Below the pieces are notes generated by a model. It saw nothing but the letters and a program-made list of their open reading frames with translations. It searched no databases and was not told the origin of the DNA. From Thermoplasmatales archaeon (GTDB lineage Archaea; Thermoplasmatota; E2; DHVEG-1), in assembly GCA_030672305.1 (NCBI GenBank), contig DAOVGR010000035.1, positions 1 through 42,792 of the forward strand: a stretch of DNA of 42,792 nt, in the 5' to 3' direction. This document shows positions 7,675-17,200 of this stretch, one piece after another. The translations under genes were made by a program, and so were the position numbers. How positions within the stretch are numbered: position 1 is the stretch's first letter; each line of letters opens with the position of its first letter.

Positions 7675-8106
7675 ATGGGCAGAGGAATAAACGCAGCAAG
7701 AAAACTTAAAAAATCCAGAAAAAAACAACACTGGAATGATAGATACTATAAAAAAAGAGTATTACACTTAAAAGAAAAGGCAGATCCTTTAGAGGGAACA
7801 CCTCAGGCTAGAGGAATTGTTATAGAAAAAGTTGGTATAGAAGCTAAGCAGCCTAACTCTGCTATCAGAAAATGTGTAAAGGTTCAGCTGATTAAAAATG
7901 GAAGACAAATAACAGCTTTTGCCCCAGGAAATAATGCAATTAGTTTTATTGATGAACACGACGAAGTATTAGTAGAAGGAATTGGGGGTAGAATGGGCCG
8001 AAGTTATGGTGATATCCCTGGTGTTCGTTTTAAAGTTATAAAGGTTAATGATGTATCACTAAAAGAAATGATCAGTGGAAAAATTGAGAAGGCAATGAGA
8101 CGATAA
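7675..8106 (+). CDS. rps12: Small ribosomal subunit protein uS12
   Basis: The 143-residue protein is the archaeal/eukaryotic form (S23e-like) of the decoding-centre protein S12. The conserved loop [19 protein letters not shown] contacts the codon-anticodon region in the A site, and the C-terminal [20 protein letters not shown] block is diagnostic. The N-terminus is strongly basic ([17 protein letters not shown]) and fits burial in rRNA. A ribosome binding site aggtga sits four bases before the ATG. It is the first gene of a compact str-type operon (rps12 - rps7 - EF-2). In many archaea rpl30 and nusA precede rps12; here a lipoprotein gene does, so that part of the cluster is broken. Confidence 0.97.
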   Translation: MGRGINAARKLKKSRKKQHWNDRYYKKRVLHLKEKADPLEGTPQARGIVIEKVGIEAKQPNSAIRKCVKVQLIKNGRQITAFAPGNNAISFIDEHDEVLVEGIGGRMGRSYGDIPGVRFKVIKVNDVSLKEMISGKIEKAMRR

Positions 8107-8108
8107 TT

Positions 8109-8702
8109 ATGAAAACAAAAAAAAGTGATTCAATTGGCAACAATTTTTTTCCAGTCTTTTCAAAATATGATATGAAAGAAGTCAAAATAGAAGATCAAGG
8201 ACTTGCAAGATACATTAATCTTGAAACAGAAATCATTTACCTTGGAGGAATTAACTCCAATAAACTATTTGCAAAATCTAAGATTCCAATTATTGAGCGT
8301 CTAATAAATAACATCATGAGAACTGAGCAATATACTGGTAAAAAAATCAAGGCGTATAAAGTTATAAACGCGGCTTTTGAAATAATTGATAAAAAAACTA
8401 AAACTAATCCAATGCAAGTTTTTATCGATGCCCTTCAGAATGCTGCACCCAAAGAGGAAACAACAAGATTACGCTTCGGTGGGATATCTGTCCCCAAGGC
8501 AGTAGATATTGCGCCACAGAGACGCTTAGATATCGCTATTCGTAATATCAGCATGAGTTCAGTTTCTGCAAGTCATAAAAATAAGAAAAGTATTGAAGCC
8601 TGTCTTGCTGATGAATTAATAAAAGCATCTAAGAACGATGTATCTTCATTTGCTGTAGCAAAAAAGAATGATATCGAACGTGTTGCAAAATCAGCTAGAT
8701 GA
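8109..8702 (+). CDS. rps7: Small ribosomal subunit protein uS7
   Basis: The 197-residue protein matches archaeal S7, which nucleates assembly of the 30S head and lines the E/P-site mRNA exit. Diagnostic segments are FAKSKIPIIERLINNIMRTEQYTGKK near residue 60, the central NPMQVFIDALQNAAPKEETTRLRFGG and PQRRLDIAIRNIS, and the typical C-terminal VAKKNDIERVAKSAR. It begins two bases after the rps12 stop, which implies translational coupling, and is followed after 44 bases by EF-2. Length and motifs are complete. Confidence 0.96.
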   Translation: MKTKKSDSIGNNFFPVFSKYDMKEVKIEDQGLARYINLETEIIYLGGINSNKLFAKSKIPIIERLINNIMRTEQYTGKKIKAYKVINAAFEIIDKKTKTNPMQVFIDALQNAAPKEETTRLRFGGISVPKAVDIAPQRRLDIAIRNISMSSVSASHKNKKSIEACLADELIKASKNDVSSFAVAKKNDIERVAKSAR

Positions 8703-8746
8703 AGTTAATGGGGACTTATTAATTTAGAAAAATTGAGGTTGTTAGT

Positions 8747-10945
8747 ATGGGAAAGAAAGAAGATAACATCAAGAAAGCGAAAAATTTAATGGACAAGTTA
8801 GATTATGTTAGAAATATTGGTATTGCTGCTCATATTGACCATGGAAAAACAACACTTTCTGATAACTTGCTTGCTGGCTGTGGAATGATGAGTGAGGAAC
8901 TTGCCGGTAAGCAACTTGTTCTTGATTTCGATGAACAGGAACAAGATAGAGGTATAACAATTAACACTGCTTCTGCCTCTATGGTTCACGAATTTGAAGG
9001 GACGGAATACTTAATAAATCTTTTGGATACACCAGGTCATGTTGACTTTGGTGGTGATGTTACTCGTGCAATGCGTGCGGTAGATGGCTGCATTGTTGTT
9101 GTATGTGCTGTTGAGGGAGCTATGCCTCAGACAGAAACAGTAATTAGACAAGCACTTCGTGAGAAAGTAAAACCAATACTTTTCATAAATAAAGTTGATC
9201 GATTAATAAATGAACTCCGTGTGACACCAGAGGGGATGCAACAACGTTTTATTAAAATCATTTCTAAGTTCAATGAACTTTTAAACAAAACAGTCCCGGA
9301 TGAGTTCAAAGGAAAATGGAATGTAAAAGTTGAAGATGGAAGTGTTGCATTTGGATCAGCTTATTACAATTGGGCAATTTCTGCACCTTATATGGAAAAA
9401 TCAGGTCTTAGTTTCAGAGATATTTTTGACTTCTGTCATAATGATGATCAAAAAGCAATTGCAAAGAAAACGCCTATTCATGAGGTTTTACTAGACATGG
9501 TTGTTGATCATCTTCCACCTCCACAAGAGGCTCAGAAATATAGGATACCTCATATATGGAGAGGTGACACAACTAGTGAACTTGGAAAAAGCATGATTGA
9601 AACCAATAATGATGGTCCTCTTTCAATAATGATTACAAAGATTGTAATGGATCCACATGCAGGAGAGGTGGCAGTAGGTAGAGTTTATAGTGGGAAAGTA
9701 GAGCGAGGACATGAGGTTTATGTGATAGGTATGCCTAGGCTTAACCGAGTACAACAGGTGAACTTAATGGTTGGGGCAGATAGAATACCAGTTGAATTTG
9801 TAAGCGCGGGTAACATTGTAGCTGCTACAGGTATTAAAGATGCTTTTGCCGGAAGCACTGTTACTGATAATCCAGATGCAGAGCCTTTTGAAAGAATTAT
9901 ACATATATCAGAACCAGTAGTAACAGTAGCAGTTGAAGCAAAAAATACTAAGGATTTACCCAAACTTATCGAAGTCTTAAGGATCATTTCAAAAGCTGAT
10001 CCTAGTATACAAGTAGATATCAACCAGGAGACCGGTGAAAATCTTATGTCTGGTATGGGAGAACTACACCTTGAAATCACAGAGTACAGAATTAGAAAAG
10101 AATATGGTGTGGACATCGTCACATCAGAGCCAATTGTAGTATATAGAGAATCTGTTGCAAAGAAAAGCTCGCAGAAATTCGAAGGTAAATCACCAAACAA
10201 ACACAATCGTTTCTACATTGAAGTTGAACCACTTCCAGAAAATATGGTTAAAGCTCTTTACAATAATGAGATACCGGAAAATGTCAAAAAAAATAAAAAT
10301 GAGGTAATTAAAAAACTACAGGATCTTGGTATGAGTAAAGGAATTGCTAAAGGAGTATTTGGAATTAAAGGATTAAACCTTATAGCAGATGTTACAAAAG
10401 GTATACAGTATCTTTATGAAACAAGAGAACTCATCAAAGAAGCATATGATGAGGTTATGAAAAGCGGTCCAACTGCATCTGAACCTTGTCAGGGGATGCT
10501 TGTGCGACTTGTTGATGCAAAACTTCATGAAGATGCAATTCACCGTGGACCTGCTCAGGTAATACCTGCTGTAAGAAATGCATTATATGGCTCAATAACT
10601 GTATCTGACCCAATTATACTTGAACCTATGCAGAAGGTTTTCATTAGTACACCACAGGATCTTATGGGAGATGCATCACGAGAACTGAATCAGAGGCGAG
10701 CAGTAGTTCGAGATATGATAACAGAAAAAGATATGGTAAACATTGATGCAAAAGCACCAGTTGCAGAGATGTTTGGATTTGCGTCAGCAATACGATCAGC
10801 AACAGGTGGCAGGGTACTTTGGAACACAGAAAACCTTGGATTTGAACCATTACCAAGACAGTTACAACCTGATATAGTAAAACAGATAAGAGAAAGAAAA
10901 GGACTTAAACCTGAACCCAATCCAGCTAGTTACTATATGGATTAA
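8747..10945 (+). CDS. fusA: Translation elongation factor 2 (aEF-2)
   Basis: The 732-residue GTPase drives ribosomal translocation. G1 is AHIDHGKT (28-35), switch I contains DRGITINTASASM, G3 is DTPGHVDFGGD and G4 is NKVDR. Domain IV near the C-terminus holds LHEDAIHRGPAQVIPA, where His599 is the residue converted to diphthamide in archaea and eukaryotes. The presence of dph5 nearby fits this. The C-terminal GRVLWNTE and a short PNPASYYMD tail are normal. A ribosome binding site (gaggtt) precedes the ATG. It closes the rps12 operon, and a T-rich stretch follows the stop (atttttttcttctatt). EF-1 alpha and S10, which often follow in archaea, are absent from this position. Confidence 0.98.
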   Translation: MGKKEDNIKKAKNLMDKLDYVRNIGIAAHIDHGKTTLSDNLLAGCGMMSEELAGKQLVLDFDEQEQDRGITINTASASMVHEFEGTEYLINLLDTPGHVDFGGDVTRAMRAVDGCIVVVCAVEGAMPQTETVIRQALREKVKPILFINKVDRLINELRVTPEGMQQRFIKIISKFNELLNKTVPDEFKGKWNVKVEDGSVAFGSAYYNWAISAPYMEKSGLSFRDIFDFCHNDDQKAIAKKTPIHEVLLDMVVDHLPPPQEAQKYRIPHIWRGDTTSELGKSMIETNNDGPLSIMITKIVMDPHAGEVAVGRVYSGKVERGHEVYVIGMPRLNRVQQVNLMVGADRIPVEFVSAGNIVAATGIKDAFAGSTVTDNPDAEPFERIIHISEPVVTVAVEAKNTKDLPKLIEVLRIISKADPSIQVDINQETGENLMSGMGELHLEITEYRIRKEYGVDIVTSEPIVVYRESVAKKSSQKFEGKSPNKHNRFYIEVEPLPENMVKALYNNEIPENVKKNKNEVIKKLQDLGMSKGIAKGVFGIKGLNLIADVTKGIQYLYETRELIKEAYDEVMKSGPTASEPCQGMLVRLVDAKLHEDAIHRGPAQVIPAVRNALYGSITVSDPIILEPMQKVFISTPQDLMGDASRELNQRRAVVRDMITEKDMVNIDAKAPVAEMFGFASAIRSATGGRVLWNTENLGFEPLPRQLQPDIVKQIRERKGLKPEPNPASYYMD

Positions 10946-11049
10946 AGACAAATTTTTTTCTTCTATTATTAGGTCCGTAAAAATCAAAAAATATTATAAT
11001 AATGGTTATGTTATACCAATTATACTATTGTAACATATGGAGATGCACT

Positions 11050-11400
11050 ATGGATAGAGGAACTATTCCAATTAATAAAAATTATGAACTCGAGTATCAT
11101 TATTATGATAAGGATACCACCCACAACTATTTCAATAGAAAATTCGAAATATATCTTTTAGAAAAAAAAACACTGCAGAAAAATTATATTTTACATATGA
11201 ATAATGTCGATATTCGTCAAATGGCGCCCAATGTTTTCAAAGCTTCAACTGGTAAAAAGAAACATGATTTTGGAGTAACGACACTTAATTGGAATGATAT
11301 TAAAACAAAATTTACTGACTATATCGTTGCAGAATTAGGAGAAAAACAAAGAAATAATGTTAAAAAAGCAATAGGGAAGCTTTCCTCACCCAAAATCTGA
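11050..11400 (+). CDS. Uncharacterised 116-residue protein
   Basis: I do not recognise this protein. I start it at the ATG at 11050 (MDRGTIPINKNYELEYHYYD) because ggag lies seven bases upstream; the open frame itself extends further 5' to 11002 without a ribosome binding site. It is rich in Tyr, Asn and Lys, has no membrane segment or cysteine, and looks like a small soluble alpha/beta protein, perhaps with a basic C-terminal helix (GEKQRNNVKKAIGKL). An AT-rich promoter-like stretch (aatattataataatgg) lies upstream, so it may be transcribed on its own. It ends directly against the 3' end of mcm on the opposite strand, with no gap. Codon use resembles its neighbours. Confidence 0.65.
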   Translation: MDRGTIPINKNYELEYHYYDKDTTHNYFNRKFEIYLLEKKTLQKNYILHMNNVDIRQMAPNVFKASTGKKKHDFGVTTLNWNDIKTKFTDYIVAELGEKQRNNVKKAIGKLSSPKI

Positions 11401-13509
11401 TTAATGTCCTGTAATTTTGTATTTACTATGTACAGGCTCATATATCTGACCATTTCGTTTTAGTCTGTCTAGTGCTTCTTCGACCTTTCCAGATTCAAGA
11501 CCCTCAATTTCAGCTTCTCGAACAATATCTCCTCTTAATGCATTGCCATCTTTTGATTCGTTGCTCAGCCTTTGGATAATATCCATAATCATTCTCATTC
11601 TATCATGTTGAGTATGTGAAATACCAGTAGCAATAATATCTATATCAAATCTACCTGTCTCCCTATCCATTCCAACCCTTCTGAGATACTGATCGATTAT
11701 GTATATAGCTCTCTTTGCATCATCAACGGTTGCTTCCTGACTAAGTCTCATTCTAGCACTAGCCTCAGTAAGTCTAACAAAAGCTTCTAACTGCCTAGGA
11801 GTAAAAGTAACAGTTTCTTCAGAGGTTGCACGAAATTCTACATAATACTCCTTTAGCATTTCAAGTGCCTCATTTGTCATAACAGGAAAAATGTTTCTTT
11901 TTGCATATGCAACGTATTTTCGTAAGAATTCAGGATTAAATATCGGCATAACATTTTTCATTAAACTATCCTTTTCTTCTTTTGTATGCTCAGATTCCTT
12001 AAATCTTATTATTTGTTCACTTACTTCCCCAGCTTTATGAGAAAGTAGAATATGTGATGCCAGTGCAGTGTCGGTTGTTCTATTAGGTTTATCGATTATA
12101 GAAAAAATTAGATCAAAACGAGAAAGAAGTGCTGGTGGCATGTTAATCTGCTCATGCATTGGTAAAAATTCATCGAATCGTCCAAGTTTAGGATTTGCGG
12201 CTGCAAGCAAAGCACATCTTGTTTTCAAAGTTGCATTGATTCCTGCTTTTGCAACAGAAATTTCCTGTTGTTCCATCGCTTGATGAATTGCACTTCTATC
12301 AGATTCATCCATCTTGTCAATCTCATCAATACATGCAACACCCATATCAGCAAGGACAAGAGCACCTGCTTCTAGTGTCCATTGTCCCTCCCCAAATTCA
12401 TCTCGTACAGCAGCAGCTGTAAGACCAGCAGCAGATGATGCCTTTCCAGAAGCATAAATACTTCTAGGGGCAAGTTTTGATAAATATGTAAGCATCTGAG
12501 ATTTTGCAGTACCAGGATCACCAACTAATAATGTGTGGATATCGCCTCTTATTCGAGTACCATCAGGCATATGTTTTGCAATGCCTCCAAACAACTGTAA
12601 AATTAAAGCCTCTTTTTCAACATCTAAACCGTAAATAGTTGGAGAAATACTCTGCCTTAGTTTATTATAAAGCTCAGGATCTTTACTTAATTTCAATATC
12701 TCCTTTTCATCTTCAGGAGTAACTTCAACCTCTTCAAATGCGTACTCTTGACTTTCAATGCTTACAGCTTCCATTATTTTATCAAATGCTGTTAGACGGA
12801 AAGTACCACGTCTCCTCTGCGAAGAGTGCAAAATTCCATTTACAATAACCCTATCACCCGGAGCTATCTCTCCGGCCAGATCATCTTCAAGAAAAACACT
12901 AATTTTCTCTGGTTGAGATCCACCACGAAGACCTTCTGGACTTTCTTGAATTTCAATTTTTTGAGAATCAATAAAAGAAGAAAGGCTAGTTAAAAGTTTA
13001 AAAGAAGAAACCCTTCCACACCCACCTTGATCTTCAAAACATTCAGAAGGTTCTTTCAGGATATCTTCCTCTTGTTCAATCTTTATTACAGCTCCACATT
13101 TCTGACATTGAAATGCGCCAACTTGAAGTTTAGGTCTTACCTCTGTTCTTTTTTTAACCAAACCTTCAACAGCCGCTAATTTTCCAAGATGATTAGCACG
13201 AATCTTTCTAATAAGTATCCTATTTGCATCTGGCAGATTTGTCACTTTAAAATGAAGTTGTAATTTGTTTTCAGAAGCAACATCTATATTCTTCAGTGCC
13301 TCCTCAGCATTATGCAAGGCTTTGTATGGCTGATTAAGAAGCAAATCAGCTAGTTTAGGGTCTACCTGATCAATATCCCAATAATCAATATATAAACTAC
13401 GTTTTTCAGGATACTCCAAAGCAACTGTTTCAATATCAGGTTTACACTGATCTTCAAAAAACTTCTGCCATTGTGCTACTAAACTCTGGTCCTTCAGCAA
13501 TTGTACCAT
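11401..13509 (-). CDS. mcm: Replicative helicase MCM
   Basis: The 702-residue protein is the archaeal homohexameric 3'-5' replicative helicase. The N-terminal domain contains a zinc site (CQKC near residue 135, then two further cysteines in ECFEDQGGCG) and a beta-hairpin OB fold. The AAA+ core has Walker A GDPGTAKS (330-337), the helix-2 insert and presensor-1 region (ASGKASSAAGLTAAAVRDEFGEG), Walker B LADMGVACIDEIDKM, sensor 1 AAANP and the arginine finger LLSRFDLIF. A C-terminal winged helix ends the protein. No intein interrupts the P-loop, a common insertion site in archaeal MCMs. A strong ribosome binding site (gggggag) lies five bases before the start and is fused to a hairpin. The gene follows the SRP RNA and the polymerase D genes on the same strand. 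Confidence 0.97.
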   Translation of the reverse strand: MVQLLKDQSLVAQWQKFFEDQCKPDIETVALEYPEKRSLYIDYWDIDQVDPKLADLLLNQPYKALHNAEEALKNIDVASENKLQLHFKVTNLPDANRILIRKIRANHLGKLAAVEGLVKKRTEVRPKLQVGAFQCQKCGAVIKIEQEEDILKEPSECFEDQGGCGRVSSFKLLTSLSSFIDSQKIEIQESPEGLRGGSQPEKISVFLEDDLAGEIAPGDRVIVNGILHSSQRRRGTFRLTAFDKIMEAVSIESQEYAFEEVEVTPEDEKEILKLSKDPELYNKLRQSISPTIYGLDVEKEALILQLFGGIAKHMPDGTRIRGDIHTLLVGDPGTAKSQMLTYLSKLAPRSIYASGKASSAAGLTAAAVRDEFGEGQWTLEAGALVLADMGVACIDEIDKMDESDRSAIHQAMEQQEISVAKAGINATLKTRCALLAAANPKLGRFDEFLPMHEQINMPPALLSRFDLIFSIIDKPNRTTDTALASHILLSHKAGEVSEQIIRFKESEHTKEEKDSLMKNVMPIFNPEFLRKYVAYAKRNIFPVMTNEALEMLKEYYVEFRATSEETVTFTPRQLEAFVRLTEASARMRLSQEATVDDAKRAIYIIDQYLRRVGMDRETGRFDIDIIATGISHTQHDRMRMIMDIIQRLSNESKDGNALRGDIVREAEIEGLESGKVEEALDRLKRNGQIYEPVHSKYKITGH

Positions 13510-13514
13510 TCGAT

Positions 13515-13560
13515 CTCCCCCACGTTTGTAAAACGTGAAATATCCATTATGTTAATAAAT
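13515..13560 (-). promoter_or_regulatory. mcm promoter with perfect palindrome overlapping the transcription start and ribosome binding site
   Basis: On the minus strand a TATA-like tttattaa (about 13551-13559) is followed by the inverted repeat cacgttt-tac-aaacgtg (13537-13521), which adjoins and shares one base with the ribosome binding site gggggag (13521-13515); the mcm ATG begins at 13509. The expected transcription start, about 25 bases after TATA, falls inside the repeat. It could act as an operator or as a short leader hairpin touching the ribosome binding site. Confidence 0.55.
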
Positions 13561-13564
13561 TTTA

Positions 13565-13890
13565 GCGGGTGTAGAAGGTTCGCGAGTGGGTGCACGTAAT
13601 ACTTACTGATTGCCCATCTGCATTCTCAACCCCGTTTACCCTTTGAGCACCAGCAGTTCGCGGTAAGGTTGCTCACTTCCGTGCCTCACCCAGTCCCCGC
13701 AACTAAGACGGACATATGGCCTTCCAACCATATGTGATCATCACCTCTAATCCCATAGGACAAGGTATCATCGTCAACAAATGGATCAATAAATATCCGT
13801 TACATCGCCTCTTGGTTTCGACCCCAGCATATTGGCGATTTCTGGTTACAGGGAACGCCTAACTCCCCAGTCTATTCCACACCTGTCGCC
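13565..13890 (-). ncRNA. ffs: Archaeal signal recognition particle RNA (7S RNA)
   Basis: This stretch has no sizeable reading frame and is GC-rich compared with its surroundings. On the minus strand it shows the hallmarks of archaeal SRP RNA. The ends pair to form helix 1 (ggtgtggaa near the 5' end with ttctacacc near the 3' end). The Alu-domain motif tgtaac is at 13850-13845. The helix 8 loop that binds SRP54, with cggaag and gagcaacc, lies at about 13690-13661. The length of about 326 bases is close to known archaeal 7S RNAs. The ends are estimated from helix 1 pairing and may be off by a few bases. It lies between a small membrane protein gene and mcm. Confidence 0.92.
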
Positions 13891-13896
13891 ATTGAT

Positions 13897-14151
13897 TCAA
13901 AGTGATCGTCGCATTATAATGAATATATTCCTGATTAATTGGAAAAAAACTAAAGCTAAAGCAATTGCTATAGCTGCAATATCTCTTGTTATATAAAGCC
14001 AAGTATCTCCCTCTTCTCTAGCATATAGGAGGGAATCTTTTACAAGCAGATAAAGAAATAAACCTATTATGAAGAAAAGAATTACATTAATATAAATTGA
14101 CCATTTGTACCAGGTTTTTCTACCAATTTGACGGAACAATTCATCAGCCAT
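13897..14151 (-). CDS. Small two-helix membrane protein
   Basis: This 84-residue protein has an N-terminal polar segment (MADELFRQIGRKTWYKW) and two hydrophobic helices: about residues 19-38 (IYINVILFFIIGLFLYLLV) and about 55-75 (ITRDIAAIAIALALVFFQLI). It ends in a basic tail (MRRSL). A clear ribosome binding site (taggag, about 14166-14161) supports the start. It lies 63 bases downstream of polC on the same strand and its stop codon is only six or seven bases from the SRP RNA. I know no family for it. Conservation of its position next to the RNA would be the first hint to a role. Confidence 0.7.
   Translation of the reverse strand: MADELFRQIGRKTWYKWSIYINVILFFIIGLFLYLLVKDSLLYAREEGDTWLYITRDIAAIAIALALVFFQLIRNIFIIMRRSL
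13913..13920 (-). promoter_or_regulatory. Predicted TATA box of the SRP RNA gene
   Basis: The sequence attataat on the minus strand is centred about 26 bases before the predicted 5' end of the SRP RNA, the standard archaeal distance. It lies inside the last codons of the preceding small membrane-protein gene, so the RNA can have its own promoter although it is packed against that gene. Confidence 0.55.
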
Positions 14152-14214
14152 TATATCAATCTCCTACAAACAGTGCAATGACGAATAAATATATGAAAGT
14201 TATGTTTTAAATTG

Positions 14215-17200
14215 TTACAAAAAATCTGTTAATTTTGTTGTTTTCATTTTATCACTCATAAATAAAGAATCTATTGATTTCTCCACGAGTTTTATCCTTT
14301 GCTGAGCATATGGAGAGATATTATATCTTAGAGCTATTTCTTTTGATATTTCAAGATATTTTTTAACAGATTTTTCATGAACTGTTAAAGTAAGTTTTCC
14401 ACCACATTTCGAACATGCTCCTTTAAGAGGTGGTCTTCGATAAGTCAGATTGCATGATGGACATCGTACTGATTGTTTACTAAAAGCCCTCATATTACCA
14501 AGCATATCTGGTAAAAAATGTCTTTCTATAACCTTATATGCTACATCAGCTTCATCAACAGCCCTGATTTTAGCTGCAAGATTTAGCTGTGCATTCATTT
14601 TATCCATCATCGTCTTTAAGGTCTTATAACTAGATTGCTTTGGACCATCTGAAATATTATCAGTATCATGAGTAAAGCCAAACTTTTCATATTGTAATTC
14701 ACTACCAAGTCTTGAGGCTACTAAACCCATTACAGACTCTAACTCTTTTGAATGTTCATGTCTAAGCGTTGCCTCATAAAACTCAAGTGGATAAGTGGCA
14801 AGAGTATCAACATTATGTGCCTCTTTATCAACCTCAGTGGGGTCAATTCGGATAGTGAGAATAAGAGGCAAATCCATTTTTCCCCCCCTTTTTTCGGGGA
14901 TATATGAATGGGAAAAGTTCAATAATGCGTCCATAAGAAGCATAAGGCCATCTTCGTCGCCGTCCGCGTTTCGTCTTTTTGATGCATGATAGAAGGGGTG
15001 AGCATAACAAACTTGAGCATCAGTAAAACCAATTATCCTTGAGAGAGAACCTGCTGAAGTATGAGGTGCAAGACCAACAGTTAGATGTCCTGTTAAATCT
15101 ACTAATTTTTTAATTTTGTAGAATCTTTCCAATCCATAGAACTTAACTAAAAGATCATCTATAAATTTTGCAACTTGAGTAAAATACTCAGCGCAAGCTT
15201 TTGAAATTATTACATCCTGTACTTTTAACTCACATAATTGCTTCTCATTTTCAAGATTATTTCCAAGATAATCCTTCTTATAACCTAACTCTTTTAATCT
15301 ATTAACAGAAACACCTATTTCTTTTGGTCTAAAATGTGTTAATGGGGCATCAGTCATGTCAAACCTTGTTGTACCATCCTTGAATACATGTACATGATGT
15401 TTCGCTCTCAAAATTCCTTTTTCCAATGGTTCGGGTGTTTTATGTTTTGAAATAGTTCCAATAACACCTTTTATTGTATCAGGGAGGGTTCTTTCTTTAA
15501 TAGATTTCTGAGCAAGTTTCAACTCTTCAGCAACACTAATCTCAAAGACTTCGATTCTACCATTACTAATATCGGTATGAGCCCCACAGGTACAGAAAAT
15601 CCTATGCGTCTTCCTTTTGCATTTCTGACACAATCTTACTCCAGCTTCTATCTCTATTGATGCTAAATCTGCAGCGTTTCTAATCAAACGTTGATTTCCA
15701 CCATAGTTGCCAATAGGAAATAAGACATGAGGTGGCGGTCTCATCTTACGAGCTGCTGCTTTTTCAGGTCTACCCATCCGTGTTCCTATACGAATCGGTG
15801 CACGTGGCCTAACTGTAATACCAGCAAGTTTTGAAACAATAGAAATAGAATCATCTTTACTTTTCAAATAATTATATCGATCAGTTGTAATTATATTGTT
15901 TTCTTTAACTTCTAAACCGCAACATCTTACTATAGGATATGAATACCTATCAAAAACATAATTTCCCTCTATATATTTATGAAGAGCGCCTAGTTCTATA
16001 AGAATCCTTTTAATATTATCATCTCGTGGAAGAACTAGCGATAAGTCCCGGTCTACTTTTCCATGTTCTAGTATATAGTTTGCAAGTAATACTAAATCCT
16101 CAACTGTTATATCATGCCAAAAAAGATTATAATATGGATGTAACGGAACCTTATATTTATTTGAAATTTCTAAAGCATCATCCCAAGAAGGTTGTGTTAA
16201 ATTTATTTCTCTACCAAAATCTTCATTGATTCTTTTATAGGTATTTACTTCAGCATCTTTAGTTCCAGAAAATGAATAGTTTTTTGGAAGGCATTCAATT
16301 TTATGCTGTAGATCCTGAAGCCACCACTCATAAACATAACTGGAATCGGGTAGTAAAGAATTATTCTCAATAAACTCCCCAAATGGAATGAGGATTTCTC
16401 CTAGATCAATTATTTTTTTAATTTCGCGGACTTTAATATTCTTAAATTCATTAATTTGAATTAAGTCACCATTTCTGAACAAAACAATCGGACCTTCCAC
16501 ATAGCTACATGGTGTACCAATTGTTCCCTTACCTGGTCTCTCTGTTTTAAGCTGTGTACCAACAGCAATAAAACCATCCAGAAGATGCATAGAGGCAGGA
16601 TTTATTGCAGTTGATGCAAGACCACCTGTACGAGCTCGACCATATCTTAGTCTAAAACCACCCTTTCTAGATGGATGAGAAAAAACTGGTCTACCAGCAA
16701 TAACCTCACCAATATATTTAGCTGAAGGAATAATTTCTGGTATTTTGTTTTCTATTTTTTCTTCACTTACCTTTCCTTTATTTACAAAAATATCGAGAAA
16801 ATCCCATCCTTTTAATTTAAGTTTTTTAACGTGTTTGATAATCTTTGGAGCCTTTAAACAGAGACCTTCTGCAATTACAAGACAAGCACCACCTCTCAAC
16901 CGATTTGTACTTATTCTTGGTAAATCTCTGTAGCCTGTAACCTCTTCATCCTCAGTTCCTTCACCATTTATACAAACTGGACAGCCTCTTACGATTTTAT
17001 CTATTTCATCAACTGATGGAGTGTATTGTAAATGCTGGACTCTTTTATAAAGAGGAATTTCTTCTTTATATCTCTCTATTTCACCATCAGTCGGTTTATA
17101 CTGTCCAATACCTCTTTCTCGTCTAATAACATCAGCTATAAGAACACTCAAAGCCTGTCCAGTCCCGCCTGCACTTCTTATGGGGCCTGAGAAATACAGG

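Noticed and set aside
9718-10206. 162-codon antisense frame within EF-2
   Set aside because: It is fully inside a highly conserved gene; the serine/threonine-rich product is typical of a shadow frame.
13561-13896. Possible tRNA or rRNA fragment (ggttcgcg, tggtttcgacc strings)
   Set aside because: The whole stretch is explained as SRP RNA: paired ends, tgtaac motif and the SRP54-binding loop. No cloverleaf can be drawn.
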